A DNA stretch of 64,000 nucleotides from Nocardia carnea (GTDB lineage: Bacteria > Actinomycetota > Actinomycetes > Mycobacteriales > Mycobacteriaceae). Positions 43,176-51,356 of the stretch are shown here, in pieces; within the stretch, counting starts at the first letter, position 1, and each line of letters begins with the position of its first letter. The translations under genes were made by a program, and so were the position numbers. The DNA lies in the NCBI RefSeq assembly GCF_029869215.1, contig NZ_JARWPM010000209.1, positions 26,273-90,272 on the forward strand, in the 5' to 3' direction. Under the pieces are notes generated by a model. The model had not been told where the DNA came from. It saw only the letters and a list, made by a program, of their open reading frames with translations, and did not search any database.

Positions 43176-43774
43176 CGCCGCATCCTCTGATCGTGTGCGG
43201 GGTCGGCATACATGGCCGGGCAGCCGTGCTCGATCGCCTCGGGGCGCAGTTCGTAGTGCCAGGGCTCGTTGCGGTAGATCTGGCACAGTCCGTATGCGGC
43301 GCCGTGTGCGGACAGCCACGCCGCGGCTTCGAAACCGAGGTCGATCGCGTTGCCGGATACGTGCGCGGACGTATCCGCGGTGGCAACCCAGCGGGCGGCC
43401 CGCTCCGTCGAGCCGTACTTCGCCACCGCTGCGCGAAACAGCCGGTTCTGGTACTCCCGGGAACGCCAGCCACTGTTGACCTGGAACTCGATGCCCGCGT
43501 CGGCCGCCGCGGCGCGCAGGGCCGCGATCAGCTCGGGCGCGAGGTTGGCCACGCCGGGATACTCGTCGGCGAACACCGTGACGCCGTTCGGGAGGCCGCC
43601 CTCGTCCGGGACGGCCCGGGCGCCCTGATCGCCGCGGAGGACGGCACCCACCAAGCGCACCGGAGACGGTGCCGACTGGCAGACCAGGGTGCCGGTGATC
43701 GCGGTGACGGCGACGAGCAGGCCACCCACCACCAGACTGCGGGTCATCGAGGGTAATCCGGTTCTTCGACTCAT
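43172..43774 (-). CDS. VanY-like D-alanyl-D-alanine carboxypeptidase (M15 family)
   Basis: A 200-residue membrane-anchored zinc peptidase: N-terminal helix (about residues 12-33), then the M15B catalytic domain with SGWRS (101-105), the zinc motif SAHVSGNAIDLG (His138, Asp145) and EPWHYE (His173). It removes the terminal D-Ala from peptidoglycan stems. ATG 43774 is the first start after the vanR side of the divergent gap; a longer frame would run into vanR. It is 87 bp from vanR on the opposite strand, so it is a likely target of the VanRS system. Confidence 0.88.
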   Translation of the reverse strand: MSRRTGLPSMTRSLVVGGLLVAVTAITGTLVCQSAPSPVRLVGAVLRGDQGARAVPDEGGLPNGVTVFADEYPGVANLAPELIAALRAAAADAGIEFQVNSGWRSREYQNRLFRAAVAKYGSTERAARWVATADTSAHVSGNAIDLGFEAAAWLSAHGAAYGLCQIYRNEPWHYELRPEAIEHGCPAMYADPAHDQRMRR

Positions 43775-43861
43775 GCCGCCAGTCAAGGCGTAGCGGTGTT
43801 GCCGGGCCGTATGCGTTTTCGGATACGCCGGCGATATGGTGCGCCTCGTAGGATCGGGAAC

Positions 43862-44527
43862 ATGCGTGTGCTGGTCGTAGAAGACGAGCCCTACCTGGCG
43901 GAAGCCATTCGCGATGGCCTGCGGTTGGAAGCGATCGCCGCCGATATCGCCGGTGACGGCGGTACGGCGATGGAGTTGCTGGGCATCAACACATACGATA
44001 TCGCGATCCTCGATCGCGATATCCCCGGGCCCTCGGGTGACGAGGTCGCCGAGCATATCGTCGCGTCCGGGACCGGCCTGCCGATCCTGATGCTCACCGC
44101 CGCCGACCGGCTCGACGACAAGGCCTCCGGTTTCGAACTCGGCGCCGACGACTATCTCACCAAGCCGTTCGCGCTCCGTGAACTCGTCCTCCGGCTCCGG
44201 GCGCTCGACCGCAGGCGCGCCCACAACCGGCCGCCGGTGCGGGTGGTCGCGGCCCTCCGGGTGGATCCGTTCCGCCGCGAGGTCTACCGCGACGGCCGCT
44301 ATGTGGCGCTCACCCGCAAGCAGTTCGCCGTGCTCGAGGTACTCGTCGCCGCCGAAGGGGGTGTCGTCAGCGCCGAGGAGCTGCTGGAACGGGCGTGGGA
44401 CGAGAATGCCGACCCCTTCACCAACGCCGTGCGCATCACGGTCTCGGCACTGCGTAAGCGGCTGGGCGAGCCGTGGCTCATCGCCACCGTCCCCGGCGTC
44501 GGCTACCGCATCGACACCGGAACGTGA
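43862..44527 (+). CDS. vanR: VanR-type response regulator
   Basis: A 221-residue OmpR-type regulator. The receiver domain opens MRVLVVEDEPYLAEAIRDGL, the phosphorylated Asp51 is in AILDRDIPGPSGDE, and Lys101 is in YLTKPF. The winged helix ends VRITVSALRKRLGEPWLIAT. DGLRLEAIAADIAGDGG, RRRAHNRPPVR and LERAWDENADPFTNAVRIT are hallmarks of the streptomycete/rhodococcal vancomycin-resistance regulator as I know it. Its stop overlaps the sensor start (GTGA). No vanHAX genes are in this window, so the target may be the divergent vanY-like gene. Confidence 0.9.
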   Translation: MRVLVVEDEPYLAEAIRDGLRLEAIAADIAGDGGTAMELLGINTYDIAILDRDIPGPSGDEVAEHIVASGTGLPILMLTAADRLDDKASGFELGADDYLTKPFALRELVLRLRALDRRRAHNRPPVRVVAALRVDPFRREVYRDGRYVALTRKQFAVLEVLVAAEGGVVSAEELLERAWDENADPFTNAVRITVSALRKRLGEPWLIATVPGVGYRIDTGT

Positions 44528-45645
44528 CGGAATCGACCGTGGACAGGACGCCGGGTGTGAGCGTTCGCCTCAAACTGACCCTCAGCTACGTCGGGTTCCT
44601 CGTGCTCGCGGGCGCGCTGCTGCTGGTCGCCGTGTGGGCATTCCTCCTGCGCGGAAGGTCGAACGTTCTGTTCGTCCCTGGTCTGTCCGATTTCCGCCGC
44701 GTCTTCGACCCGGGCAGCTTCGGCGCCGCCGTCTTCGTCCCGGCGGCGCTTCTGGTGCTGGGATTCCTGCTGATGTTCGGCCTCGTCGGCGGCTGGATCC
44801 TCGCCGGCCGCATGCTCGCCCCGCTGAATCGGATCACCGAGGCCACCCGGACGGCCGCGAACGGTTCGCTGTCGCATCGGATCCGGCTACCGGGCCGCAG
44901 CGACGAGTTCCGGGAACTGGCCGACAGCTTCGACACCATGCTCGCCCAGTTGGAAGCCCATGTAGCCGAACAGGCGAGATTCGCAGCCAATGCTTCCCAC
45001 GAACTGCGCACCCCACTGGCGATCACGCAGGCACTTCTCGAAGTGGCCCGCAACGATCCGGAACGCCGCGACGGTGAACTCGTCGAACGACTGCACACCG
45101 TCAACACCCGGGCGATCGACCTCACCGAGGCCTTGCTGCTGCTCAGTCGCGCCGATCAGGGTTCTTTCACCCGGTCGCACGTCGACCTGTCACTCATGGC
45201 GGAAGAAGCCGCCGAATCGCTCCTGCCCCTCGCGGAAAAACGCGGTATCACCATCGAAACCTCCGGTGATATCGCTCCGGTCATCGGCTCGCCCGCACTG
45301 CTGCTGCAGTTGACCACGAACCTGATGCACAACGCGATCGTGCACAACCTGCCCGACCGAGGCACCGTCCGGGTTACGACCGGTGCGCAGCGAGACACGG
45401 TCGTGCTCACAGTCGAGAACACCGGCGCGCACCTCTCGCCACAGACAGTGTCCACGCTGGTCGAGCCGTTTCGCCGCGGCACCGACCGCCGCTACGCCGA
45501 CCACGCGGGCGCCGGGCTGGGCCTGGCGATCGTGCACAGCATCACCCGAGCGCACAACGGAAGCCTCGCCCTCACTCCCCGGCCCTCCGGCGGGCTCCGG
45601 TGCACCGTGCAGCTACCCGCCGCGCCACCGGAAACCGGCGGCTGA
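44524..45645 (+). CDS. vanS: VanS-type sensor histidine kinase
   Basis: A 373-residue membrane kinase. The first helix is LTLSYVGFLVLAGALLLVAV; a short extracytoplasmic loop of ~25 residues follows (residues ~43-68, with LFVPGLSDFRRVFDPGSFG) and the second helix is AALLVLGFLLMFGLVGGWIL. HAMP and the phosphoacceptor His159 (ASHELRTPLAITQALLEVA) precede the ATPase domain with N box HNAIVHN and GAGLGLAIVHS. The short sensor loop and RTPGVSVRLKLTL start match actinobacterial VanS. It is coupled to vanR by GTGA. Confidence 0.9.
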   Translation: MTESTVDRTPGVSVRLKLTLSYVGFLVLAGALLLVAVWAFLLRGRSNVLFVPGLSDFRRVFDPGSFGAAVFVPAALLVLGFLLMFGLVGGWILAGRMLAPLNRITEATRTAANGSLSHRIRLPGRSDEFRELADSFDTMLAQLEAHVAEQARFAANASHELRTPLAITQALLEVARNDPERRDGELVERLHTVNTRAIDLTEALLLLSRADQGSFTRSHVDLSLMAEEAAESLLPLAEKRGITIETSGDIAPVIGSPALLLQLTTNLMHNAIVHNLPDRGTVRVTTGAQRDTVVLTVENTGAHLSPQTVSTLVEPFRRGTDRRYADHAGAGLGLAIVHSITRAHNGSLALTPRPSGGLRCTVQLPAAPPETGG

Positions 45646-45652
45646 CAGTCAC

Positions 45653-45681
45653 GAACCGCGAGAGTCCGGCATCCGCGGTTC
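45653..45681. terminator. Hairpin after the vanRS operon
   Basis: GAACCGCG, 13-base loop, CGCGGTTC: exact 8-bp stem starting 8 bp after the vanS stop. No T-run follows. It lies in the gap where vanS meets the leftward acyl-CoA dehydrogenase gene, so a terminator is the simplest reading. Confidence 0.5.
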
Positions 45682-45802
45682 CGGCCCGAGATTCGCGCGG
45701 TGATGCGGGCAAGCCGATGGACTGGTCAGCGGGCAGGTCGGTCCTGACCACCGCGGTAGGTCCAGCCGCCGCATGTCCCGGCGCGCGGCCGAGTCGAGGG
45801 AT

Positions 45803-46996
45803 TCAGGTAGGTGGTGTGCCCTGTCGCCGGGCATTCTTGACCAGGCCGCCGCCGATGATCAAGCGCTGGATTTCGCTGGTGCCTTCGTAGAGCCGCAGCA
45901 ACCGGACATCGCGGTAGATCCGCTCGACCGGCACATCACGCATATAGCCGGTACCACCGTGCACCTGGACTGCGAGGTCGGCGACCTTACCGACCATTTC
46001 GGTGCAGAACAGTTTCGCCACCGACGGTGCGGTGCGCCGGTCCTCTCCGGACACCCAGCGCTGCGCGGCGTCGCGGACCAGCGCGCGGCCGGCCATCACT
46101 CCGGTCTGCATATCGGCGAGCATGGCTTGGACGAGCTGGAATTCGCCGATCGCGGTGCCGCCCTGGGTGGCGGTCGCGGCGTAGGAGACCGATTCGTCGA
46201 GGGCGCGCTGGGCGGCGCCGACGGCGAGGGCGGCGATATGGACCCGGCCGCGGGCCAGTGAGGTCATGGCCGCGCGGTAGCCGATGTCCTCGCTGCCGCC
46301 GACCAGCGCGTCGGGGCCGACGCGCACGTCCTGGAACCGGACTTCCGCGGTCCAGGCGCCCTCCTGCCCCATTTTGCGGTCCTTCGGCCCGACCTCGACG
46401 CCGGGGGAATCGGCGGGAACGAGGAAGACGGCGATGCCCGCGCCCTGTTCGTCGGCGGGGCGGGTGCGGGCGAACACCACGAACAGGTTCGCGACGGGAG
46501 CGTTGGTGATGAACCGTTTCTCGCCGTCGAGGATCCAGTCCGTGCCGTCGCGTCGTGCGGTGGTTCGTAGCGAGGCCGGGTTGGATCCGGCGCCGGATTC
46601 GGTGAGGGCGAAGGAGGCCACCACGGCGCCGGAGGCGATGGGTTCGAGCCAGCGTGCTTTCTGTTCGCCGGTGCCGAAACCGACGAGCACCTGCCCGGCG
46701 ATACCGTTGTTGGTGCCGAACTGCGACCGCAGTGCGAGCGTGGTGTAGCCGAGCTCCATCGCCAGTTCCACGTCTTGGGTGAGGTCCAGGCCCAGTCCGC
46801 CCCATTCCTGCGGGATGGCGTAGCCGTAGAGGCCCATGGCCTTGGCCTGGTCGACGATCTCGGCGGGAATCCGGTCCTGTTCGGCGATCTCGCGTTCGCG
46901 TTTCATGACCACATCGCGGACGAAGCTGCGGGTCTGGGCGAGGATTTCCCGGAAATCCTCGTCGGTGACCGGTTCGGCGGCGGGTTCGCTGGACAT
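45803..46996 (-). CDS. Acyl-CoA dehydrogenase
   Basis: A 397-residue flavoenzyme. MGLYGYAIPQEWGGLGLDLT, the flavin loop ASFALTESGAGSNPASLRTT, EKRFITNAPVANLFVVFART, and HGGTGYMRDVPVERIYRDVR with LYEGTSEIQRLIIGGGLV (catalytic Glu) are complete. ATG 46996 is chosen from the conserved N-terminus (EPVTDEDFREILAQTRSFVR); the frame continues upstream but without family similarity. It is a single-gene unit with a possible operator at 47081-47107. Confidence 0.92.
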   Translation of the reverse strand: MSSEPAAEPVTDEDFREILAQTRSFVRDVVMKREREIAEQDRIPAEIVDQAKAMGLYGYAIPQEWGGLGLDLTQDVELAMELGYTTLALRSQFGTNNGIAGQVLVGFGTGEQKARWLEPIASGAVVASFALTESGAGSNPASLRTTARRDGTDWILDGEKRFITNAPVANLFVVFARTRPADEQGAGIAVFLVPADSPGVEVGPKDRKMGQEGAWTAEVRFQDVRVGPDALVGGSEDIGYRAAMTSLARGRVHIAALAVGAAQRALDESVSYAATATQGGTAIGEFQLVQAMLADMQTGVMAGRALVRDAAQRWVSGEDRRTAPSVAKLFCTEMVGKVADLAVQVHGGTGYMRDVPVERIYRDVRLLRLYEGTSEIQRLIIGGGLVKNARRQGTPPT

Positions 46997-47502
46997 AACA
47001 GGACTCCTCGTACCGGCAGTCTGCGCCGGTGTCGTCTGCGCGTTCGTGGATCCGATACGAATCCGCAGGTCTCCTACTGTGATTCCAACGGTATTGCGTA
47101 CGGAATCGGTGTTCGACGCCCTGGTTCCGACTGCGTCAGGAGGTCGCACCGGGTGCCGCGAACCCAGACGATAGCGGCCTGCCCGGGCCAGGTCTGTGTC
47201 CCGGGCCGACAATTCCGTCCCGGCGGCGACAATGTCGCTGTCGGGATCGCACAATTCCGGGGACGCCCGGCCGGCTGCCGGAAGATGGGGAGCCGAGCGA
47301 CGTCCGATTGTCGCGGCAGCGGTATCAACCGCCGTTGCCGGTGTTGTGCGCGACGATCGCGAAGTTGCCCGGCAATCGCGATCGTATCGCACTCGCCCGG
47401 CCGTCCGGAGACACCTCACCGGATCCCTGAAGGCCGCCTGCGACACCCTCCGGGTGCCGGGTATTCGGGGTCGTGCGACTCGGGCCGCACATCGGTCTCG
47501 AG
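46997..47502. other. Non-coding upstream region of the acyl-CoA dehydrogenase gene, with an inverted repeat
   Basis: No gene is recognised in ~500 bp. At 47081-47107 GATTCC and GGAATC are separated by 15 bases, giving half-sites two helical turns apart, a spacing usual for TetR or GntR regulators. It is 85 bp before the ATG. The rest shows only short frames with no domains. Confidence 0.4.
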
Positions 47503-47907
47503 TTACGTTCGCGCGTCCACCGGTCGCTTCAGCGCGGCGAGCAATTTTGTGCGATCGGCCGGCGATCCGGTCCACTTCTCGTCATCCTCGATGATCTCGA
47601 CGAGACCGCGGAACACCACGTCCAGCAGGCCCGGGAACCGGGTCTGCAGGTCCTGGTAGCGCAGGTTCATCACCCGGGTGCGGCCGGCGACCGTTGTCCG
47701 GGTTATGCCGGCTTCCCGCAGCACCCGGTAGTGGTGCGAAAGCGTGGACTTGTGCAGTTCGATGCCCTGGCTGAGAGCGCCGCAGTTCTCGCCCTCGTCG
47801 CAGGCCAGGCAGGCCACCAGCTGTAGGCGGATCGGATCGGACAGCGCGTGCAGGACCGCCGCCAGGTCGAGGTCGGCGGTGTCCGGGTGCGGCAACTCGA
47901 CGGGCAC
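47503..47907 (-). CDS. ArsR-family winged-helix repressor
   Basis: A 134-residue regulator: DLAAVLHALSDPIRLQLVAC, then STLSHHYRVLREAGITRTTV as recognition helix and GRTRVMNLRYQDLQ as wing. A Cys cluster (ACLACDEGENCG) lies in the third helix and could hold a metal or thiol sensor. This differs from the ArsR at 6394. GTG 47907 has GGAGGAGG eight bases upstream. It is divergent from the imine-reductase-like gene and shares the operator at 47947-47965. Confidence 0.88.
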   Translation of the reverse strand: MPVELPHPDTADLDLAAVLHALSDPIRLQLVACLACDEGENCGALSQGIELHKSTLSHHYRVLREAGITRTTVAGRTRVMNLRYQDLQTRFPGLLDVVFRGLVEIIEDDEKWTGSPADRTKLLAALKRPVDART

Positions 47908-47928
47908 GATGACAGCCTCCTCCAGCCT

Positions 47929-47965
47929 TTGACAGTTTGGCGATCCTCCAACAATAATAGTTGGA
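47929..47965 (+). promoter_or_regulatory. Promoter with overlapping ArsR operator
   Basis: TTGACA (47929-47934), 18 bases, AATAAT (47953-47958) is a near-consensus housekeeping promoter pointing at the reductase gene. TCCAAC, AATAATA, GTTGGA (47947-47965) is a perfect 6-bp-arm palindrome centred on the -10 box, so a bound repressor would block RNA polymerase. This A/T-rich island is unusual in the window. Confidence 0.75.
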
Positions 47966-47993
47966 AAATAATCAAACAATCAGGAGGTGCGGA

Positions 47994-48875
47994 ATGTCCG
48001 TCGGGTCACGTTCGTCCGTTACGGTGCTGGGGCTCGGGCTCATGGGTTCTGCGATCGCTGAAACCCTACTGGCGCAAGGGTATTCGGCGACGGTATGGAA
48101 TCGGACCGCGGCGAAGGCCGACGCTCTGGTCGAACTCGGCGCCGCTCGGGCACCGTCGGCGGCCGAGGCGGTCGCGTCCGCTCCGCTGACCATCGTGTCC
48201 TTGCTCAACGACGACGCGGTAGCGGAGGCGTTGAGTACCGCCGGCCCGGCGCTGCACGGGAAGGTGCTGGTCAACCTGACATCCTCGACCCCGCAGCAGT
48301 CGCGAGCGCGCGCCGCGTGGGCCACGCGCTTCGGTGCGGAGTATGTCGACGGCGCGGTGATGGCGGTCCCGCAAGGTATCGGGACCCCCGAGGCGCTGCT
48401 GCTGTATTCCGGATCGGAGAAAGGCTACGGCGCAGCCGAACCGGTACTCGGGGTCCTCGCTGGGCAGGGGGTCTATCTGGGCGCGGACTCCGGTCGCGCC
48501 GCGGCATTCGACGCCGCGCTGGTGTCGGTGTTCTGGCTCTCGCTCTTCGGGATATCCCTCGGCATCTCACTCGCCGAGGCCGAGGGAATCAAGGGCGGCG
48601 AGCTCGCGCGCTTCGCGCCCGCCGTGGTTTCGCTGTTGCCGGAGATGATGGCGCAAACCGCCGAACAGGTCGAAGCCGGGCGCTACCCCGGCGACGACAC
48701 CACGATCTCCTCGGCGTATGAAGCCTTTACCACCCTCCGGGGTGTGGTCGCGCGCCACGGAATCGACACCGGCGTGCTCGACGCGACGGGTGCTGTCTTC
48801 CGCCGCGCACTGGACGCCGGCTATGGGTCCGATGGGCTTGCCCGGCTGGTCCCGATGCTCTCCGCGAACCGATAG
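47994..48875 (+). CDS. NAD(P)-dependent oxidoreductase, imine-reductase-like (6PGDH fold)
   Basis: A 293-residue beta-hydroxyacid-dehydrogenase-superfamily protein. The Rossmann motif is VLGLGLMGSAIAETLLAQGY, and TVWNRTAAKADAL gives NADPH preference; LVNLTSSTPQQSR and GAEYVDGAVMAVP follow. The helical C-domain (GDDTTISSAYEAFTTLRGVV) resembles imine reductases more than hydroxyisobutyrate dehydrogenases, since the usual catalytic Lys motif GxxGxGxxxKxxxN is not seen. AGGAGG sits six bases before ATG 47994. It is the sole target gene of the divergent ArsR. Confidence 0.87.
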   Translation: MSVGSRSSVTVLGLGLMGSAIAETLLAQGYSATVWNRTAAKADALVELGAARAPSAAEAVASAPLTIVSLLNDDAVAEALSTAGPALHGKVLVNLTSSTPQQSRARAAWATRFGAEYVDGAVMAVPQGIGTPEALLLYSGSEKGYGAAEPVLGVLAGQGVYLGADSGRAAAFDAALVSVFWLSLFGISLGISLAEAEGIKGGELARFAPAVVSLLPEMMAQTAEQVEAGRYPGDDTTISSAYEAFTTLRGVVARHGIDTGVLDATGAVFRRALDAGYGSDGLARLVPMLSANR

Positions 48876-49123
48876 CGGCAGCGGTCGACAGCACCGAAGG
48901 CCGGTTCTGTCTACGTAAGGCGGATGTGCCCGAGTGTGCACCGCCTGCGTGTCCTGCCCCGGCGCGGCAGCGCAGCCGAACAGAACCCTATCCACTCGAG
49001 GCAGCTGTAATTGCGCCGACGGCAGGATCAGGCAGGCAACCCGATTCCTGAGTGACCCGTCGACGAGTTGTCGGCAAGCCGGATCGAGTCCCTATCCGTG
49101 CAGCAGCCCCTAAGCTGACTTTC

Positions 49124-50602
49124 GTGGAGCTGTTCGTCGGTATCGATATGGGGACGGGGAGTAGTAAGGGGGTGCTCGTGCGACCGGATGGAGTGGTGGT
49201 TGCCGAGCATCAGGTGAGTCATGAGATGTCGATGCCGCGGCCCGGGTGGGCCGAGGTCGACGCGGTGGGTTTGTGGTGGGCGGAGGTGTGCGCGATCGGT
49301 CGCACACTGATGGCCGCCGTACCGCCGGGGGCGCGGATCGCCGGGATGTGCGTCAGCGGTGTCGGTCCGTGCTTGGTGTTGTGCGACGAGGATCTCGAAC
49401 CGGTACGGCCCGCCATCCTGTACGGCATCGACACCCGGGCGTCGGTGGAGATCGCCGAACTCACCGAGTTGTTCGGCGCGGAGAAGATTCTGTCGCGGGC
49501 GGGCAAATCGTTGTCGAGTCAGGCGGTCGGCCCGAAGATCGAATGGGTGCGCAAGAACGAGCCGGAGGTGTTCGCTCGTGCCCGCCGCTGGTACGGCTCG
49601 AATTCATTCGTCGTGGCGAAGCTGACCGGTGAGTATGTCCAGGACCATCACACGGCCAGCCAATGCGATCCACTGTATTCGATTCGCGACTTCGACTGGA
49701 ACGCCGAATGGGCCGGGCGGATTCTGGGCGCGCTGCCGCTGCCCCGGCTCGTGTGGCCGTCGGAGGTGGTCGGCGCGGTGACCGAGCGGGCGGCCGCGGA
49801 GACCGGGATTCCGGCGGGTACGCCCGTCGTCGCGGGCACCGTGGATGCCTATGCCGAGGCATTCAGCGTGGGTGTGCGCGATCCCGGCGACCTCATGCTG
49901 ATGTACGGATCGACGATGTTCCTGGTGCAGGTACTGGAATCGTTCCATACGAATCCGGCGCTGTGGACGACGACGGGAGTCCAGGAGGGGACGTTCGCGC
50001 TCGCGGCGGGAACGTCGACCGCGGGTACGCTGGTCAACTGGTTGCAGAAGATGACCGGCGGGGCACCGTTCGATGTACTGATGACCGAGGCGGCGGCCGT
50101 GCCGGCGGGTTCGGAGGGCTTGCTGATACTGCCCTACTTGGCCGGTGAACGCACGCCGGTCTTCGATCCGGACGCGCGCGGTGTCGTGGCCGGACTGACG
50201 CTGCGGCACGGGCGTGGACATCTGTTCCGCGCGGCCTACGAGGGAATCTCCTTCGGGATTCGCCAGATTCTGGAGATGTTCGACAACGCTGATTCGCCGG
50301 TCTTGCGGGCGGTCGGCGTGGGTGGGGGGCTGCGCAGCCCGGTGTGGGCGCAGGCGCTGAGCGATATCACCGGGCTGACCCAGCTGCAGCCGGAACAGAC
50401 CATCGGCGCGAGTTACGGTGACGGCCTGCTGGCCGCGATCGGCGTGGGACTGGTCGCACCGGAGACCGATTGGACGCGGATAGCCCGCGAGATCGCGCCG
50501 AACCCGGAACACCGCGAGCGATACGACGCCCTGTACGAGACCTGGCGGCAGCTGTATCCGGCCACCCGGGACCAGGTGCATACCCTGGCTCGGCTCAGCT
50601 GA
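49124..50602 (+). CDS. FGGY-family carbohydrate kinase
   Basis: A 492-residue sugar kinase: N-terminal phosphate loop LFVGIDMGTGSSKGVLVRPD, PGWAEVDAVGLWWAE, the catalytic-domain block GTPVVAGTVDAYAEAFSVGV, YLAGERTPVFDPDARGV, and adenosine motif AVGVGGGLRSPVWAQAL. GTG 49124 is chosen at the conserved VELFVGIDMG start. It converges on the SDR gene (8-bp overlap) at the left edge of the polyol locus, so it probably phosphorylates a ketose formed there. It is only distantly similar to the second FGGY kinase at 61369-62814. Confidence 0.9.
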   Translation: MELFVGIDMGTGSSKGVLVRPDGVVVAEHQVSHEMSMPRPGWAEVDAVGLWWAEVCAIGRTLMAAVPPGARIAGMCVSGVGPCLVLCDEDLEPVRPAILYGIDTRASVEIAELTELFGAEKILSRAGKSLSSQAVGPKIEWVRKNEPEVFARARRWYGSNSFVVAKLTGEYVQDHHTASQCDPLYSIRDFDWNAEWAGRILGALPLPRLVWPSEVVGAVTERAAAETGIPAGTPVVAGTVDAYAEAFSVGVRDPGDLMLMYGSTMFLVQVLESFHTNPALWTTTGVQEGTFALAAGTSTAGTLVNWLQKMTGGAPFDVLMTEAAAVPAGSEGLLILPYLAGERTPVFDPDARGVVAGLTLRHGRGHLFRAAYEGISFGIRQILEMFDNADSPVLRAVGVGGGLRSPVWAQALSDITGLTQLQPEQTIGASYGDGLLAAIGVGLVAPETDWTRIAREIAPNPEHRERYDALYETWRQLYPATRDQVHTLARLS

Positions 50603-51356
50603 CCGCGTAACCACCGTCGATCGCAACGTCGACGCCGTTGATCATCGAGGCGAGGTCGGAGGCGAGGAACAGCGCTGTCGCGGACACCTCCGCGGGTGCG
50701 GCGAAGCGGCCCAGCGGGATACGGGCCAGCATCGGCGCAGCCTTCGCTTCCGCACCCCAGACCTTGCGGCCCATATCGGTGAGCACAATGGTGGGGCACA
50801 GGGAGTTCGCGCGCACGCCGTCGGGCCCGAGCTCGAGTGCGAGCACCTTGGTCGCCATCACCAGGCCTGCCTTCGAGGTGCAGTACGCGTAGTGCTCGGG
50901 CAGGGCCCGCAGGGCGGCCGCAGAGGCGACGGTCACGATCGATCCGCCGCCCGCACGGGCCATCGCGGCACCCACGGTGGCGGCGAGCAGTGCGGGGGCG
51001 CGCAGATTGACGGTGAGGACCTCGTCGAACGATGCCGCCGTCAGGTCGGTGACCATTTCCGGATGTGAGATGCCCGCGTTGTTGACGAGCACGTCGAGCC
51101 CACCGAAGACCGCCGCGGCCTCGGCAGCCAATCTCGTGGGAGCGGCCGGATCGGCGAGATCGGCGGCCATTGCCGCGACGCGAACCCCGTACTGCTGCTC
51201 CATATTCCGGGCCTGGACGTCCAGTGCATCCTGGTCGCGACCGGAGAGCACCAGCGAAGCGCCCGCCTCCGCGAAAGTCTCGGCGATATCGGCCCCGATA
51301 CCTTTCGACGCACCGGTGATCAGGACGCGCTTACCGTCGAGACGAATCGAGTTCAC
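50595..51356 (-). CDS. SDR-family polyol dehydrogenase (D-threitol dehydrogenase-like)
   Basis: A 253-residue short-chain dehydrogenase. The cofactor motif is VLITGASKGIGADIAETFAE, NNAGIS is at about 90, and the active site is Ser (VTVASAAALRALPEHYAYCT) with YCTSK holding Tyr and Lys. The C-terminus MINGVDVAIDGGYAVS is classical. In the mycobacterial threitol pathway an SDR oxidises D-threitol to D-erythrulose, and the setting here fits. Its start overlaps the SorC regulator stop by four bases, so regulator and dehydrogenase form a leftward unit. Confidence 0.88.
   Translation of the reverse strand: MNSIRLDGKRVLITGASKGIGADIAETFAEAGASLVLSGRDQDALDVQARNMEQQYGVRVAAMAADLADPAAPTRLAAEAAAVFGGLDVLVNNAGISHPEMVTDLTAASFDEVLTVNLRAPALLAATVGAAMARAGGGSIVTVASAAALRALPEHYAYCTSKAGLVMATKVLALELGPDGVRANSLCPTIVLTDMGRKVWGAEAKAAPMLARIPLGRFAAPAEVSATALFLASDLASMINGVDVAIDGGYAVS

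Noticed and set aside
43172..44224. 350-residue version of the VanY-like protein
   Set aside because: The extra N-terminus is antisense to vanR; the signal/anchor helix follows ATG 43774.
43862..45645. Complete glycopeptide-resistance operon
   Set aside because: Only VanR and VanS are present; the genes on either side are a peptidase, a membrane protein and an acyl-CoA dehydrogenase, not vanH, vanA or vanX.
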